From: JADJGC01 sp964617645 | Lineage (GTDB): Bacteria; Zixibacteria; MSB-5A5; CAIYYT01 | Length of the DNA stretch: 64,000 bases | Direction of reading: 5' to 3' | NCBI GenBank assembly: GCA_964617645.1 | Contig: CAZTYE010000002.1 | Location: forward strand, 310,001 to 374,000 | Shown here: positions 1 to 8,583 of the stretch, one piece after another | How the letters are laid out: every line of letters starts with the position of its first letter | Position numbering within the stretch: position 1 is the stretch's first letter | Notes under the pieces: generated by a model | What the model was told of the DNA's origin: nothing | Databases searched by the model: none | Seen by the model: only the letters and a program-made list of their open reading frames with translations | Translations under genes and position numbers: made by a program

Positions 1-402
1 CAGCGTGTTGATGTCGTAACCGTACTCGACGAGATTTTCCTTGAGATTGTTCAGCGACTCGATGTTTTCCTCTTTCTTCGAGCGTTGCGAGTCGGCCACA
101 AAGACTACGCCATCAACGCCGCGCAGCACGAGTTTGCGCGTCGCATTGTAAAAGACCTGGCCGGGTACCGTGTACAGTTGGAACTTGGTCGCGAAACCAT
201 TGATCGCGCCGATGTTGATCGGCAGGAAGTCGAAATAGAGTGTGCGGTCGGCGTCGGTCGCCAAGCTGATCAGATCGCCACGCGTCTTTTTCGGCACCTT
301 GGCGTGGACATACTGAAGATTCGTCGTCTTGCCGGATAGGCCGGGACCGTAGTAGACAATCTTGCAGCTAACTTCCCGACTCGCGTAGTTGATCGATACC
401 AT
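1..402 (-). CDS. mglA: MglA-like Ras-family GTPase, C-terminal part cut off by window edge
   Basis: Reading leftwards from an ATG at 402, the frame stays open to base 1, giving the first 134 residues of a protein whose family is usually about 195 aa. The P-loop GPGLSGKT lies at residues 19-26 after the typical YASREVSCKIVYY opening. A TVPGQVFYNATRKLVLRGVD block, where Ras proteins have DTAGQ, is the hallmark of MglA. FVADSQ follows. MglA is a cytoplasmic GTPase that sets cell polarity, and its GTPase-activating partner is MglB. An MglB-like gene lies 27 bp upstream in the same orientation, behind a GGGAGAAG ribosome site for mglA. Only the nucleotide-contacting C-terminal third is missing from view. 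The identity is secure; the process controlled here is inferred. Confidence 0.93.
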   Translation of the reverse strand, partial: MVSINYASREVSCKIVYYGPGLSGKTTNLQYVHAKVPKKTRGDLISLATDADRTLYFDFLPINIGAINGFATKFQLYTVPGQVFYNATRKLVLRGVDGVVFVADSQRSKKEENIESLNNLKENLVEYGYDINTL

Positions 403-429
403 GAGCTTCTCCCTGCAACAACGGCGCCG

Positions 430-765
430 TTACATGCTGATCTGCGTGATCGCGTTGCGAATCTCCAACCTGACTAAACCGATGTTGATGCGCGGCTCCG
501 CCGTAACGACGAGATAGCCGACCGGCGTTTGCGCGATGAACATTTTGCCCCGGTCCGCTTCGATGGTCAGTTGCTTAAGCGGCGTTTGTTGCATCCGCTC
601 CAGGCTTTTGGACACCGTCGAGCTGATCGATCCGGCCAAGGCGCCGACGGTTTCGTCGTCGAACTGGCTGTTCATGTCGGCGGCAATCACGATACCGTCG
701 TGGCCGACCAACATGCTGCCGGTAATGCCGGAGGTCTTATTCAATTCAGACAGCACTTCCCGCAT
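430..765 (-). CDS. mglB: MglB-like roadblock/LC7 domain protein
   Basis: This single-domain protein of 111 aa has the roadblock/LC7 pattern: an N-terminal helix, a GSMLVGHDGIVIAA strand pair, a helix rich in small residues, then a strand block ending YLVVTAE and a C-terminal helix. In characterised systems MglB dimers act as GTPase-activating protein for MglA, whose gene lies directly downstream. The ATG at 765 is preferred over an upstream GTG at 783 because GGGAG sits five bases before it. The start overlaps the end of the preceding gene by 20 bp, so translation is probably coupled. Roadblock proteins also occur as scaffolds without GAP activity, so the exact biochemical role is inferred from the neighbour. 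Confidence 0.88.
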   Translation of the reverse strand: MREVLSELNKTSGITGSMLVGHDGIVIAADMNSQFDDETVGALAGSISSTVSKSLERMQQTPLKQLTIEADRGKMFIAQTPVGYLVVTAEPRINIGLVRLEIRNAITQISM

Positions 766-1690
766 ATGTTCTCCCTGCTTCACTCATATAGAGATTGGAA
801 TATCTTTCCTGTAAATGGCGCGTGATCATCTCGGCGGCCTGATGCACGCGAATCTTCTCAAGCTCATCCGTGGCGGCGTCGGCGATCGACATCAGCCACA
901 TGTCGGCGACGCGCTGCAACGTGATGCGCTCGCGTCCGGTCTTAAACTCGCAAGTCTCCGGACGGGATGTACCCGCCTTGTGACAGACTTCCGAGAAGTC
1001 GTCGACGATACGGCTCGCCAACGCGCTCCACATTTCCTGGTCATAGCGGCCGCGGCTCCAGCCGGACACCGGCAGGCCTTCGCCGTCGATGAGAATGGCG
1101 CAAAGCACTCCGGAGTACTCGCCGACGTGCTGCACGGCATGCTGGAAGTCGCGGTCAAAAAACTCGGCCGAGGCCCTGATCGCCGCGTTTTCACGCGTCG
1201 CAGTCGGCGCGGTCGCGGGCTGGGCGTAGGTCCACGAGCTGCGTCCACTGCCGTCGATGATGACGCGATCCATCGGCCGCTTCTGCAATCGCCGCGTTTT
1301 TCCCAGAAGGGAGCGAATGGAAGAGCTGAAAGCGAACGGCGCAGTCAGCGTAAACAGGTAGACCGCCGGGGTAAACGCGAGAAACGCTTCATTCCAGGCG
1401 TCCAAGATCGGAACGCGCTCCAGCGCCAACAGGTAGAGCGCAAATACGCCGGACATGATCGCGCGGCCACACCAGGTGATCACCGCCGCGGCCGTGGCCT
1501 TGTAAATCGATTGAAACCGGGTCAGCGTCAAAGCGACGAGGAAGAAGTACACGATTTCCGCGCCGATGTACGACCAGCCGCTGAGGCCGATATTGAAACC
1601 GAGCAGCTTGGGATAGATGAGCATCGGCAAGGCCGCCAGAATCAATACCAGCAGCAAGTTTTGTCGAACGTCCCTGATCGTCAGTGCCAT
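746..1690 (-). CDS. Membrane protein with C-terminal roadblock-like domain
   Basis: The 314-aa product begins at an ATG with GAGG five bases upstream, one base after the stop of the preceding gene. The N-terminal half holds about four hydrophobic segments (LLLVLILAALPMLIYP, a YFFLVALTL stretch, GVFALYLLAL and YLFTLTAPFAF). A basic linker follows (GKTRRLQKRP), then a soluble region from about residue 185. That region (GVLCAILIDGEGLPVSGW, a helix, then WLMSIADA and a C-terminal helix) has the order of a roadblock/LC7 domain. A membrane-anchored roadblock next to mglA and mglB suggests recruitment of the GTPase to the envelope. That role is inferred; no characterised homologue is recognised. Confidence 0.75.
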   Translation of the reverse strand: MALTIRDVRQNLLLVLILAALPMLIYPKLLGFNIGLSGWSYIGAEIVYFFLVALTLTRFQSIYKATAAAVITWCGRAIMSGVFALYLLALERVPILDAWNEAFLAFTPAVYLFTLTAPFAFSSSIRSLLGKTRRLQKRPMDRVIIDGSGRSSWTYAQPATAPTATRENAAIRASAEFFDRDFQHAVQHVGEYSGVLCAILIDGEGLPVSGWSRGRYDQEMWSALASRIVDDFSEVCHKAGTSRPETCEFKTGRERITLQRVADMWLMSIADAATDELEKIRVHQAAEMITRHLQERYSNLYMSEAGRTYAGSAV

Positions 1691-1691
1691 A

Positions 1692-2564
1692 CTATCCTCG
1701 CATATCTCCGTTTTCATCGAGGCGGTCCAAGAGGTCTTCCAAGAGACGGCGCATCGATCCGAGGTTCATTTCTTTGCTGCCCATGATCACGAGATCGCAG
1801 CGAGTCAATCTCACGATCACAATCGTACTGCCCAGGCATTCGACGACGATCTGAATCGGCTCGCCGAACAGCGCCAGGGCGTCGGTAGTCTGCGCATTGC
1901 GGCACATCTCGATGCCGAACGCGGCGGCTTCGGCGGGGGTCTGCTCGCCCTGACCGCGATGGTCGATAGCCGTGCCGTCGTGATTGGCACAGACGATCAT
2001 TTTGACACCGCCAAAATCGCCCAGTCGATCCAGTAATTCCGGTAGACCGATCTTGGGCAAGTTTGCTTTCGGCGGGTTCGGTCCGATGACATCCGGAATT
2101 TGCGGATTGGTGATCGGCAAGTCGGCCTTGCGGCGACGCGACTCTTTGCGCTGACGATCGAGACGCTGCTGCAATTCCTGAATGAGCAGCGGCGCAAAAC
2201 CGGTAGCGCGCAACTTCTTGATCATGGTCTCGGCGTCGGCGAACTGGTTTTTGGCGATCATGATTTCGACGCGCAGTTGTTGAGTAGCGCGAGTTTCGCC
2301 GTCGAACTTGACCGACTCTTCGAGCTCCTGCTCGGCCCAGTCGAACATCTTGCGCTCGAAGCTGATCTTCGCCATTACCAAGTGACCGGGACCGTAATTG
2401 GGGTGCACCCGCAGACCCTGCCGGCAGATGCGAAACGCCTGGTCGAGGTCGCCTTTGGCGCGGTAAGCATCCGCGAGCGCCGCGAAGATCTGCGAGTTGG
2501 CATTCTCTTTGAGGATGCGCTCGCATTTCTCGATCCGCTCTGTCAGACTCGCTGATTCCATCAT
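1692..2564 (-). CDS. TPR protein with C-terminal roadblock-like domain
   Basis: Residues 1-130 of this 290-aa protein contain tetratricopeptide-type helix pairs (FAALADAYRAKGDLDQAFRI, GHLVMAKISFERKMFDWAEQ), a protein-binding scaffold. A basic, proline-containing linker spans about residues 133-175. The last 110 residues (VKMIVCANHDGTAID, a helix, IVVECLGSTIVIVRL and a C-terminal helix) match the roadblock fold order. It is cytoplasmic: no signal peptide or membrane segment is seen. The gene sits between a small membrane protein gene and the membrane-roadblock gene, all on the same strand. It probably joins the MglA GTPase module as an adaptor. The TPR assignment is firm; the roadblock assignment rests on pattern and context. 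Confidence 0.75.
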   Translation of the reverse strand: MMESASLTERIEKCERILKENANSQIFAALADAYRAKGDLDQAFRICRQGLRVHPNYGPGHLVMAKISFERKMFDWAEQELEESVKFDGETRATQQLRVEIMIAKNQFADAETMIKKLRATGFAPLLIQELQQRLDRQRKESRRRKADLPITNPQIPDVIGPNPPKANLPKIGLPELLDRLGDFGGVKMIVCANHDGTAIDHRGQGEQTPAEAAAFGIEMCRNAQTTDALALFGEPIQIVVECLGSTIVIVRLTRCDLVIMGSKEMNLGSMRRLLEDLLDRLDENGDMRG

Positions 2565-2584
2565 AGAGACCTTCGCAATAGGGT

Positions 2585-2965
2585 TTAGGTCAGACTCTTT
2601 TTGATCCGTGCGACTCCGAGGACAATCATAAAGAGAGCCAACACGTGCAGAGCGCTAACGGCGCTGGTGGGCATTGCCACGAATCCCAATTCGAGCGCGA
2701 TGTTCAGGGCCTGCCCAATCGAAAAAATCAGAAATGAAATCGAGAGCAATTGCCAGCCGGGCGACAACTCGCCGCCCTTCAGCAGCGCAAAAATCTTCAA
2801 GCACATCGAGAAACAGAGCAATCCCGCAGCGAGCAGGAGCACGTCGACGACGATGTCGAGAGCGCCGGTAGTCGGAGCGCCGCCTGATTGGGCGAGAGCC
2901 GGCGTTAGCGGCCAGAACATCAGTGTCGCCAGAGCCAGCGACTTTCCGGACACGGAGTATCTCAC
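2585..2965 (-). CDS. Small membrane protein with signal peptide, unknown function
   Basis: The 126-aa product starts at a GTG that overlaps the stop of the upstream DUF4388 gene (GTGA). AAGGAGGT lies just before it inside the upstream coding sequence, which strongly supports this start. A signal peptide ending near ALA-QSG is followed by three hydrophobic segments (LDIVVDVLLLAAGLLCFSM, LLSISFLIFSIGQALNI and ALHVLALFMIVLGVA). The chain ends with a short basic tail. No family is recognised. Its tight coupling to the DUF4388 and roadblock genes argues for a shared membrane-associated complex or pathway. Confidence 0.7.
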   Translation of the reverse strand: MRYSVSGKSLALATLMFWPLTPALAQSGGAPTTGALDIVVDVLLLAAGLLCFSMCLKIFALLKGGELSPGWQLLSISFLIFSIGQALNIALELGFVAMPTSAVSALHVLALFMIVLGVARIKKSLT

Positions 2966-4152
2966 AGGACCTCCTTGGTCACTTTAACTTCCTTGAGAAT
3001 GCGGTAGATCTCGTTGCCGACATCGTACTTCTTGTCGATCTCCTTGCGTTCGGCGAGCGGCAAAGCGACTTCCTTCTTGATGTCAGCCGCCACTTGCTTG
3101 CGAATTTCGATGCCGAGATAGCTGTAGACGAAAGCGAGTTCTTCTTCGAGAATCTGATTCAACCCGCTGACGAGTTTGAGAATGCGCGTTTCTTTCGGTG
3201 TCTTGGCCAGCGCCCGTTTGAGCGCTTCGAAGTTTGTCGGGAAGTCGGCATGCGCGACACCGTTGAAATATTGCCAGATTCCCTTGCGGAAATTGGCGAG
3301 AGTTAGTTGCAGCTTCTCGTTTTCGGTGCCGAGTTTCTTCTCCAGCGTGCGCTGAATCTGCGCGAACGATGCGGCGTAGACGCGCAGCAACAGCCAGAAC
3401 AAGGAATCCTCTTCGCGCGGATCGGCGATTTCGACTTCCTTGGCCCCGCCAATTTCCACCAGCTTGTTCAGCATCAACTTGTAAACGGCGCGAGAAGTCG
3501 CAAAGTCTCCCAGCGGCGACTGTTCAAGAATCTGCTGGACCGTACGGGTGCCGTCGATCAGCGTCAGGATGCGGAATTCATCGATCGAGATCGTGACTTC
3601 ATCCGACTTAACTTGTGGCGATGACGCCACGCGCAGGATTTGATGATCGTTGGGAAGAACCTTTTGGATTTCCACCCATTCATCGATGCGGCGCGTGCCT
3701 TCCATGATGATGTTCATGGTATTCAATTCGACGAGACCTTCGCGGCTGGTCGGCAACTGCCCTTCCTTGAAGATGAACTCGCCCTCTTTCCAACTGAAGA
3801 GGTTGTAGATCACTTCTTCCACCTGCTGTTTGAGCAGCAGTCCGAGTTCTTCGCGCGAGAGCAGTTTCATCTCGACCAGCACCTGGCCGATGCGCTTGCC
3901 GGAGGTCTTGTGCATGTACACTGCGCGCTGCAAGTCGGTCTTCGTGAGGCGACCCGCTTTGAGCAAGATTTGCCCGAGATAATCCTCTTCCGCATCAGTC
4001 GAGCGCGCGCTGATGATGTTGCCCTCTTTGAAGACAATCTCCTTGCGGATGTTGCCGCGGATAATGTTCACGGTTCCGGTCTTCTTCCCGGCGGAAAACA
4101 ATTGCAGCAAATCGGGAAAGGTGACCGTTTGGAGATTACCGGTGAAGCTCAT
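2962..4152 (-). CDS. DUF4388 (PatA-like N-terminal) domain protein
   Basis: The product is 396 aa from an ATG at 4152. That start gives the family's characteristic opening SFTGNLQTVTFPDLLQLF, then TGTVNI and EIVFKEGNIISA. A TTG at 4182 is possible but would add ten atypical residues. The first 190 residues are the DUF4388 module, first known from cyanobacterial PatA and common in bacterial signalling proteins. A winged-helix-like segment (ILTLIDGTRTVQQIL) follows, and a long helical C-terminal region ends the protein. DUF4388 proteins often travel with roadblock and MglA-type genes, as here. The gene heads a tightly packed operon ending in mglA. The molecular function of DUF4388 is not established. 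Confidence 0.85.
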   Translation of the reverse strand: MSFTGNLQTVTFPDLLQLFSAGKKTGTVNIIRGNIRKEIVFKEGNIISARSTDAEEDYLGQILLKAGRLTKTDLQRAVYMHKTSGKRIGQVLVEMKLLSREELGLLLKQQVEEVIYNLFSWKEGEFIFKEGQLPTSREGLVELNTMNIIMEGTRRIDEWVEIQKVLPNDHQILRVASSPQVKSDEVTISIDEFRILTLIDGTRTVQQILEQSPLGDFATSRAVYKLMLNKLVEIGGAKEVEIADPREEDSLFWLLLRVYAASFAQIQRTLEKKLGTENEKLQLTLANFRKGIWQYFNGVAHADFPTNFEALKRALAKTPKETRILKLVSGLNQILEEELAFVYSYLGIEIRKQVAADIKKEVALPLAERKEIDKKYDVGNEIYRILKEVKVTKEVL

Positions 4153-4302
4153 AATTAGTCTGTTAGCCTGTTCAAAAATCAACTTCCCGCAGGTACTCCT
4201 GCCCAGCGGGTCTATCTCACAATTGTTATCGGGTAGACGGCGGCGTTTCTTAAGGGAGAATTGCGTTTGCGCGGATTGATGTTGCTGCGGCGGCGGCTCT
4301 TC

Positions 4303-6519
4303 TCAACTATCGCTATGGGCGGCGGCCGATACTCGATAGCGGCCGGACTCGATGTCAATCCTTAGCGCTCCGATTTCCTGCACTGACCAAATCTTGATCT
4401 GCGGATAGCGGCTGCGCAATTGTTCCAGCGGGCCACGATTTGCGTAACGGCTGTAGTAGTTGACGACCACGATCGTTCCCGGGTGGAACGAGCCGATCAG
4501 TCGATCCAGCTCGGCTTCGCCGAGCAGCTTCCAATCGACCGCGAGGATTTCGACGGATTGCAATGCCCTGTTCGATTCTTGAACAGCGCTGCGGTCAGTC
4601 ACAAATGCGATGCGAACTGAGTCGATGGTGATCGCGAAATTGCCGGACTCGGGTGCGGTCGGATCAAGCCAGCCCGTCCAGCGAAGTGAATCTTGCGGCT
4701 GGACGGCTTCGAGAACCGTTCGGGCGGAGTTGCAGTTGTCGACGGTTCTACTTGTCAGGATCAAAGTATCGATGCGATCGATTCCGCGATAGCGCAAATA
4801 CGGAAGCACGACCATTTCACCGCGATCAAATCCGGCGGCGCTGCCGCCGCCATTAATCAAAGTCGCTTCGCCGGAGTTCCGTTCGACGATCACCGTCGGT
4901 GACTGAAAGGTATCGAGAATCGTGATTTGCGTTCCCGCCGACGATCCGGCGGCGACATCCTTCCACACGACGAGATTCGCGGCGACTACGACCAACCAGA
5001 CGAACGCCACCGCGTGCTTGCTGCGATTCGCCACTGCGAAAGCGAGTTGGAGCAGCAGGTAATACAGAATGATGGCGAGCAAGGCGGGAGCGCCCATTTG
5101 TAGTGGCGAAATCGGTAGTGTATTGAAGAAATTCAACCCCGCAAGCAGCGCGCCGACGGTGAGATTCAGCGCTGCTCCAAGAAGCGCCGCCAAGAACGTG
5201 ATCGGCGAAATCAGAATCAGCGCGATTCCGAGCGTCGCCACGAATCCAACCAAGGGAACTACGACGATGTTGGCAAGGAAGCTAACCAACGGCACGGAGT
5301 GGAAATTGTAGAGGAGGATCGGCATCACCCCCAACTGCGCGACGACCGAACCAAAGACTATTAGCAGGAGATAGCGAAGGGCGCGCGCGATCCAGCCGTC
5401 CCCTTGCGGCAACAGCGGCGTGAATGTCGGCATGAACAAGATCAAGGCGAATGTCGCCGCAAACGACAACTGCATACCCAAATCAAATATATACAGCGGA
5501 CGGAGCGCGAGAATGAGCAGCGCCGCGACCGATATCGAGTTCAGCCAATTCGCTTCGCGATGCAGGATCAGCCCGACCAGCGCCACGACCGCCATGACAG
5601 AGGCGCGCACCACCGACGGTTGGTTGTAGGCCAGAAACGAGAAAATGATTACTCCGATGATGGCCGGAATGTAGCGGTAGGGCCGCCGAATTCGCAGCGA
5701 TTGCGTTATGAACATCAGCACTATCGTGACGTATCCGACATTTGACCCTGATGCCGCCAGGACGTGCAGCGTACCGGTATCTTTGAATCGGTTGTAGATG
5801 TCCTTGGGGATGTAACGAGTGTCACCGATGAGGAATCCGCGCAACAATGCCGAGTGTTGCGGTGTGAGATAACGATCGAAAACTTCGGCAATATAGGTCC
5901 GCAGTGGCGACACCAGCGAGCGAATCAGCGGCTCGCCGGCTCCGGAACGACGCAATTCGATACGATCGTCGGAACCGAGATTGCAGATCGCGTGCTGACC
6001 GCGAATTTCGAGGAACCGGCGATAATCAAAGGCGCCGGGGTTACGCGCTTCGGGCGGGGCATTGAGGAATCCGGTGAAGGCGACTTGATCGCGGAAGTTG
6101 AAGGCGTTGCTCGCCTCCGCAATGCGGACACGAATTTCGCCGCTGACGGCAATCGTCCGACCCCGAAAACTGAGTGATTCCGCGGCGACCGACAAGTAGG
6201 TCTTGGTTGGGCGAATGTCCGGTTCCGATACGACCGTGCCGACGATTGAGACGCGACCCGAAAGCGCGGTGAATCGGGAAATGTGATTTACGGGATATTC
6301 GGTGAGGTCGATGCGGGTCAAATATCCGCCCGCCGCGATCAGCGCCGTTGCGACGGCGATAGTGGCGACCAGTTTCCGCCCGCCAATGGCCGCGACGAGC
6401 GCCACGACGGCCGCTATGCCGGCCAGCACCAGATAGACAATCGTTGAAATGCCGAGATAGGACGCCAACAGAATTCCGGCAATCAGCAGCAATAGCGCAA
6501 CAAGCGCCGGCGCGCGCAA
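4303..6519 (-). CDS. comEC: ComEC/Rec2-type DNA uptake channel with degenerate metallo-hydrolase domain
   Basis: The 738-aa product has the ComEC order. N-terminal membrane helices are followed by a soluble DUF4131/OB-like region containing GTVVSEPD and RNPGAFDYRRFL. The polytopic Competence domain comes next, with LLRGFLIGDTRYIP and the LHVLAASGSNVGYV signature. The protein ends in a metallo-beta-lactamase-like region from about residue 528. ComEC carries transforming DNA strands across the inner membrane. The C-terminal domain keeps its framework (VVLPYLRYRGIDRIDTLIL). However, the usual DVGQGD is DTFQSP, and the HxHxDH metal site is replaced by SRTVDN near residue 590. The start is a TTG five bases after a perfect AGGAGG. 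murJ lies 30 bp upstream on the same strand. Confidence 0.92.
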   Translation of the reverse strand: MRAPALVALLLLIAGILLASYLGISTIVYLVLAGIAAVVALVAAIGGRKLVATIAVATALIAAGGYLTRIDLTEYPVNHISRFTALSGRVSIVGTVVSEPDIRPTKTYLSVAAESLSFRGRTIAVSGEIRVRIAEASNAFNFRDQVAFTGFLNAPPEARNPGAFDYRRFLEIRGQHAICNLGSDDRIELRRSGAGEPLIRSLVSPLRTYIAEVFDRYLTPQHSALLRGFLIGDTRYIPKDIYNRFKDTGTLHVLAASGSNVGYVTIVLMFITQSLRIRRPYRYIPAIIGVIIFSFLAYNQPSVVRASVMAVVALVGLILHREANWLNSISVAALLILALRPLYIFDLGMQLSFAATFALILFMPTFTPLLPQGDGWIARALRYLLLIVFGSVVAQLGVMPILLYNFHSVPLVSFLANIVVVPLVGFVATLGIALILISPITFLAALLGAALNLTVGALLAGLNFFNTLPISPLQMGAPALLAIILYYLLLQLAFAVANRSKHAVAFVWLVVVAANLVVWKDVAAGSSAGTQITILDTFQSPTVIVERNSGEATLINGGGSAAGFDRGEMVVLPYLRYRGIDRIDTLILTSRTVDNCNSARTVLEAVQPQDSLRWTGWLDPTAPESGNFAITIDSVRIAFVTDRSAVQESNRALQSVEILAVDWKLLGEAELDRLIGSFHPGTIVVVNYYSRYANRGPLEQLRSRYPQIKIWSVQEIGALRIDIESGRYRVSAAAHSDS

Positions 6520-6549
6520 ACCATCCTCCTCTGCCCGCGTGTCAAGCGA

Positions 6550-8145
6550 TCAAGTAACTCCCGACCTGCTCCTGGGCCGTAACCGCCTGATGACACCATT
6601 CCAGATCATCGCGAATTCTTCAATCTTGAGCAGCCGACACATGGCAAAGAACACACACCCGCCGACGGCCACGAGCAAAGACAACGCCGATAAATGCCCA
6701 TGCGCTTCGGTAGAGTCACGATAAAGCCAGAAATGCTGTACAGCCAGCAATGCCGCAGCCGTGACAATCGTGGCCAACAAAACCTTGGCGAAGGCGAGCA
6801 GCACGTCGCGGTCGTGCTCCAGCCGGATGCGCTTTCGCAGCAGATAAGTTAGCAACAGAAAGTTCGCGACACCCGCGATTGACGCCGCCAACGCCAATCC
6901 GGCGAATCCAAAGCGGGCCGGCAATTGGAAGCAAAGGAACACGTTAAGTGCCACACTAATGATCGAGATGACCGCCGGGGTGCGCGTGTCCCGCAGTGCG
7001 TAGTACGAAGGCACCGTGATGCGCACCAGCGTGAAGAACGGGAGCCCGATGGCGTACATGGCGAGCGCGCGGCCGGTTTGGGCTGTGTCGACCGCGGTGA
7101 ACGCGCCGTATTGATAAACGGCGCCACAGATTTCTTGCGAAAGGACGAACATGAACATCGCGCCCGGCAGTCCGAGAAAGATGCCCAGTCGCAAGGCATT
7201 GGCATGGATCCGGCTAAACTCGGTGCTGTTACCCAATGCCGCCTCGCCGGAAAGTCGGGGCAGGGCCACTGTCGCAATGGCAATGGCAAATAGGCCGAGA
7301 GGCAGGTGAAGGAGCCGAAATGCGTAGTCCAGCCAGGATACCGCACCGGAATCACCCGAGGCGATGCGGTTGATGATCGCGACGTTGATCTGAGTCGCCG
7401 CCAAACCAATGGCGGTCGGCGTTATCAGAATCAACAACCGGAGGAGATCGGGGTTGAACAGGTCAAAGAGGATTTGAAACCTGAATCCACTGCGGCGAAG
7501 CGCCGCGTATTGGATTCCGAATTGAAGAGCGCCACCGACCAAGACGCCGACAGCCAGGCTCATTACCGGCGGATCGATAAAAGGCGTCAGCGCCACCGCG
7601 CAAATGATCATGCCGAGATTCATCAGCGCCGGAGCGAGAGCCGGAATGAAGAACTTCCCCAACGAATTCAGCACGCCCATCAACATTGCCGACAGAGAAA
7701 CGAGCAACAAAAACGGCATCATGACCCGCGACATGCTGATCGTGGCGTCCAGCTTGCCCGGGACATCTTCGAATCCGTCGGCGATGACGCCGGCGATGTC
7801 CGGGGCGACGAGCATGAGAATCAAGACGACGACTGAAACGACCGCCGTCAGCGCTCCAAAGACCAATCCGGCAAATCGGATCGCGTCATCGCGCGATCCG
7901 TTGCGTAGTTTCTGGGCGAAGAGCGGGACAAATCCCGCTGAGAGCGCGCCCTCGGCGAACAAGTCGCGCAAGAGGTTGGGAATGCGAAATGCCGACTTAA
8001 AAGCATCAACCATATCCCCGGCGCCGAACATGTAAGCGGTGACTTGTTCGCGCACCAGCCCCAATACGCGGGAGATGAGGGTTGCCGCGGAAACGACGCC
8101 GGCGGACTTAAGCAAGCTGTCTTTTTCGGCGGCCTTAGTTTCCAA
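6550..8145 (-). CDS. murJ: Lipid II flippase MurJ (MviN family)
   Basis: This 531-aa polytopic protein opens with the MurJ signature SAGVVSAATLISRVLGLVREQV. Next come AFKSAFRIPNLLRDLFAEGALSAGFVPLF and about fourteen hydrophobic segments, the usual number for the family. MurJ moves lipid-linked peptidoglycan precursor across the cytoplasmic membrane and is normally essential. Translation most likely starts at TTG 8145, because no in-frame ATG lies near the conserved N-terminus; the ribosome site is weak. The gene is divergent from rpsT, and its start codon abuts the rpsT -35 box. comEC follows 30 bp downstream and is likely co-transcribed. Confidence 0.96.
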   Translation of the reverse strand: METKAAEKDSLLKSAGVVSAATLISRVLGLVREQVTAYMFGAGDMVDAFKSAFRIPNLLRDLFAEGALSAGFVPLFAQKLRNGSRDDAIRFAGLVFGALTAVVSVVVLILMLVAPDIAGVIADGFEDVPGKLDATISMSRVMMPFLLLVSLSAMLMGVLNSLGKFFIPALAPALMNLGMIICAVALTPFIDPPVMSLAVGVLVGGALQFGIQYAALRRSGFRFQILFDLFNPDLLRLLILITPTAIGLAATQINVAIINRIASGDSGAVSWLDYAFRLLHLPLGLFAIAIATVALPRLSGEAALGNSTEFSRIHANALRLGIFLGLPGAMFMFVLSQEICGAVYQYGAFTAVDTAQTGRALAMYAIGLPFFTLVRITVPSYYALRDTRTPAVISIISVALNVFLCFQLPARFGFAGLALAASIAGVANFLLLTYLLRKRIRLEHDRDVLLAFAKVLLATIVTAAALLAVQHFWLYRDSTEAHGHLSALSLLVAVGGCVFFAMCRLLKIEEFAMIWNGVIRRLRPRSRSGVT

Positions 8146-8173
8146 TTGACAAGCGACCCGATCCGCCTATATT
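8146..8173 (+). promoter_or_regulatory. Sigma-70 type promoter of rpsT
   Basis: A perfect TTGACA at 8146-8151 and TATATT at 8168-8173 are separated by 16 bp. They lie about 40 bp before the rpsT start, and transcription should begin near 8180. The -35 box directly abuts the TTG start of the divergent murJ gene. Confidence 0.75.
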
Positions 8174-8211
8174 ACAAGGCTTTGGTAATGAGTATGCAGA
8201 GGAGATAAGCA

Positions 8212-8466
8212 TTGGCAAAACGTCACAAATCCGCGGTTAAACGTCACCGGCAATCGGTCCGCGCCCGGACCCGCAATCGCGCCGTCAAATCGGAACTGCG
8301 CGGCGCTCTCAAAGAAATCAAGACGAGTCCGGACGCCAAGAAATTGTCCGCGACCAGCGCGCTACTCGACAAAGCGGTCAAGCGCGGTGTCCTGCACAAG
8401 AATACCGCCGCCCGCAGTAAAAGTCGACTCGCAAAGATGCTAAACAAAAAAGCGCAGTCCAAGTAG
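8212..8466 (+). CDS. rpsT: 30S ribosomal protein S20
   Basis: The 84-aa, strongly basic product starts AKRHKSAVKRHRQSVRARTRN. It contains the family's LDKAVKRGVLHKNTAARSKSRLAKML block and has the usual length. S20 binds 16S rRNA and helps assemble the small ribosomal subunit. The start is TTG, with GAGGAG eight bases upstream; a TTG or other weak start is also known for rpsT in E. coli. The gene is monocistronic, with a clear promoter before it and a strong terminator hairpin after it. Confidence 0.97.
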   Translation: MAKRHKSAVKRHRQSVRARTRNRAVKSELRGALKEIKTSPDAKKLSATSALLDKAVKRGVLHKNTAARSKSRLAKMLNKKAQSK

Positions 8467-8493
8467 TCTTTCTCAATTGAAGCCAGGGAAATT

Positions 8494-8524
8494 GACTCCG
8501 CGAGCAGCGGAGTCCTTTCTTTTC
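8494..8524 (+). terminator. Rho-independent terminator after rpsT
   Basis: An 8-bp perfect stem (GACTCCGC / GCGGAGTC) with a five-base loop is followed by a pyrimidine tract CTTTCTTTTC, 28 bp after the rpsT stop. Confidence 0.85.
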
Positions 8525-8583
8525 GCCGCGGTCATCCGGAATTGTCATCTGCGGATGATCGCGCTGATCTCATGTGGCCTGTT

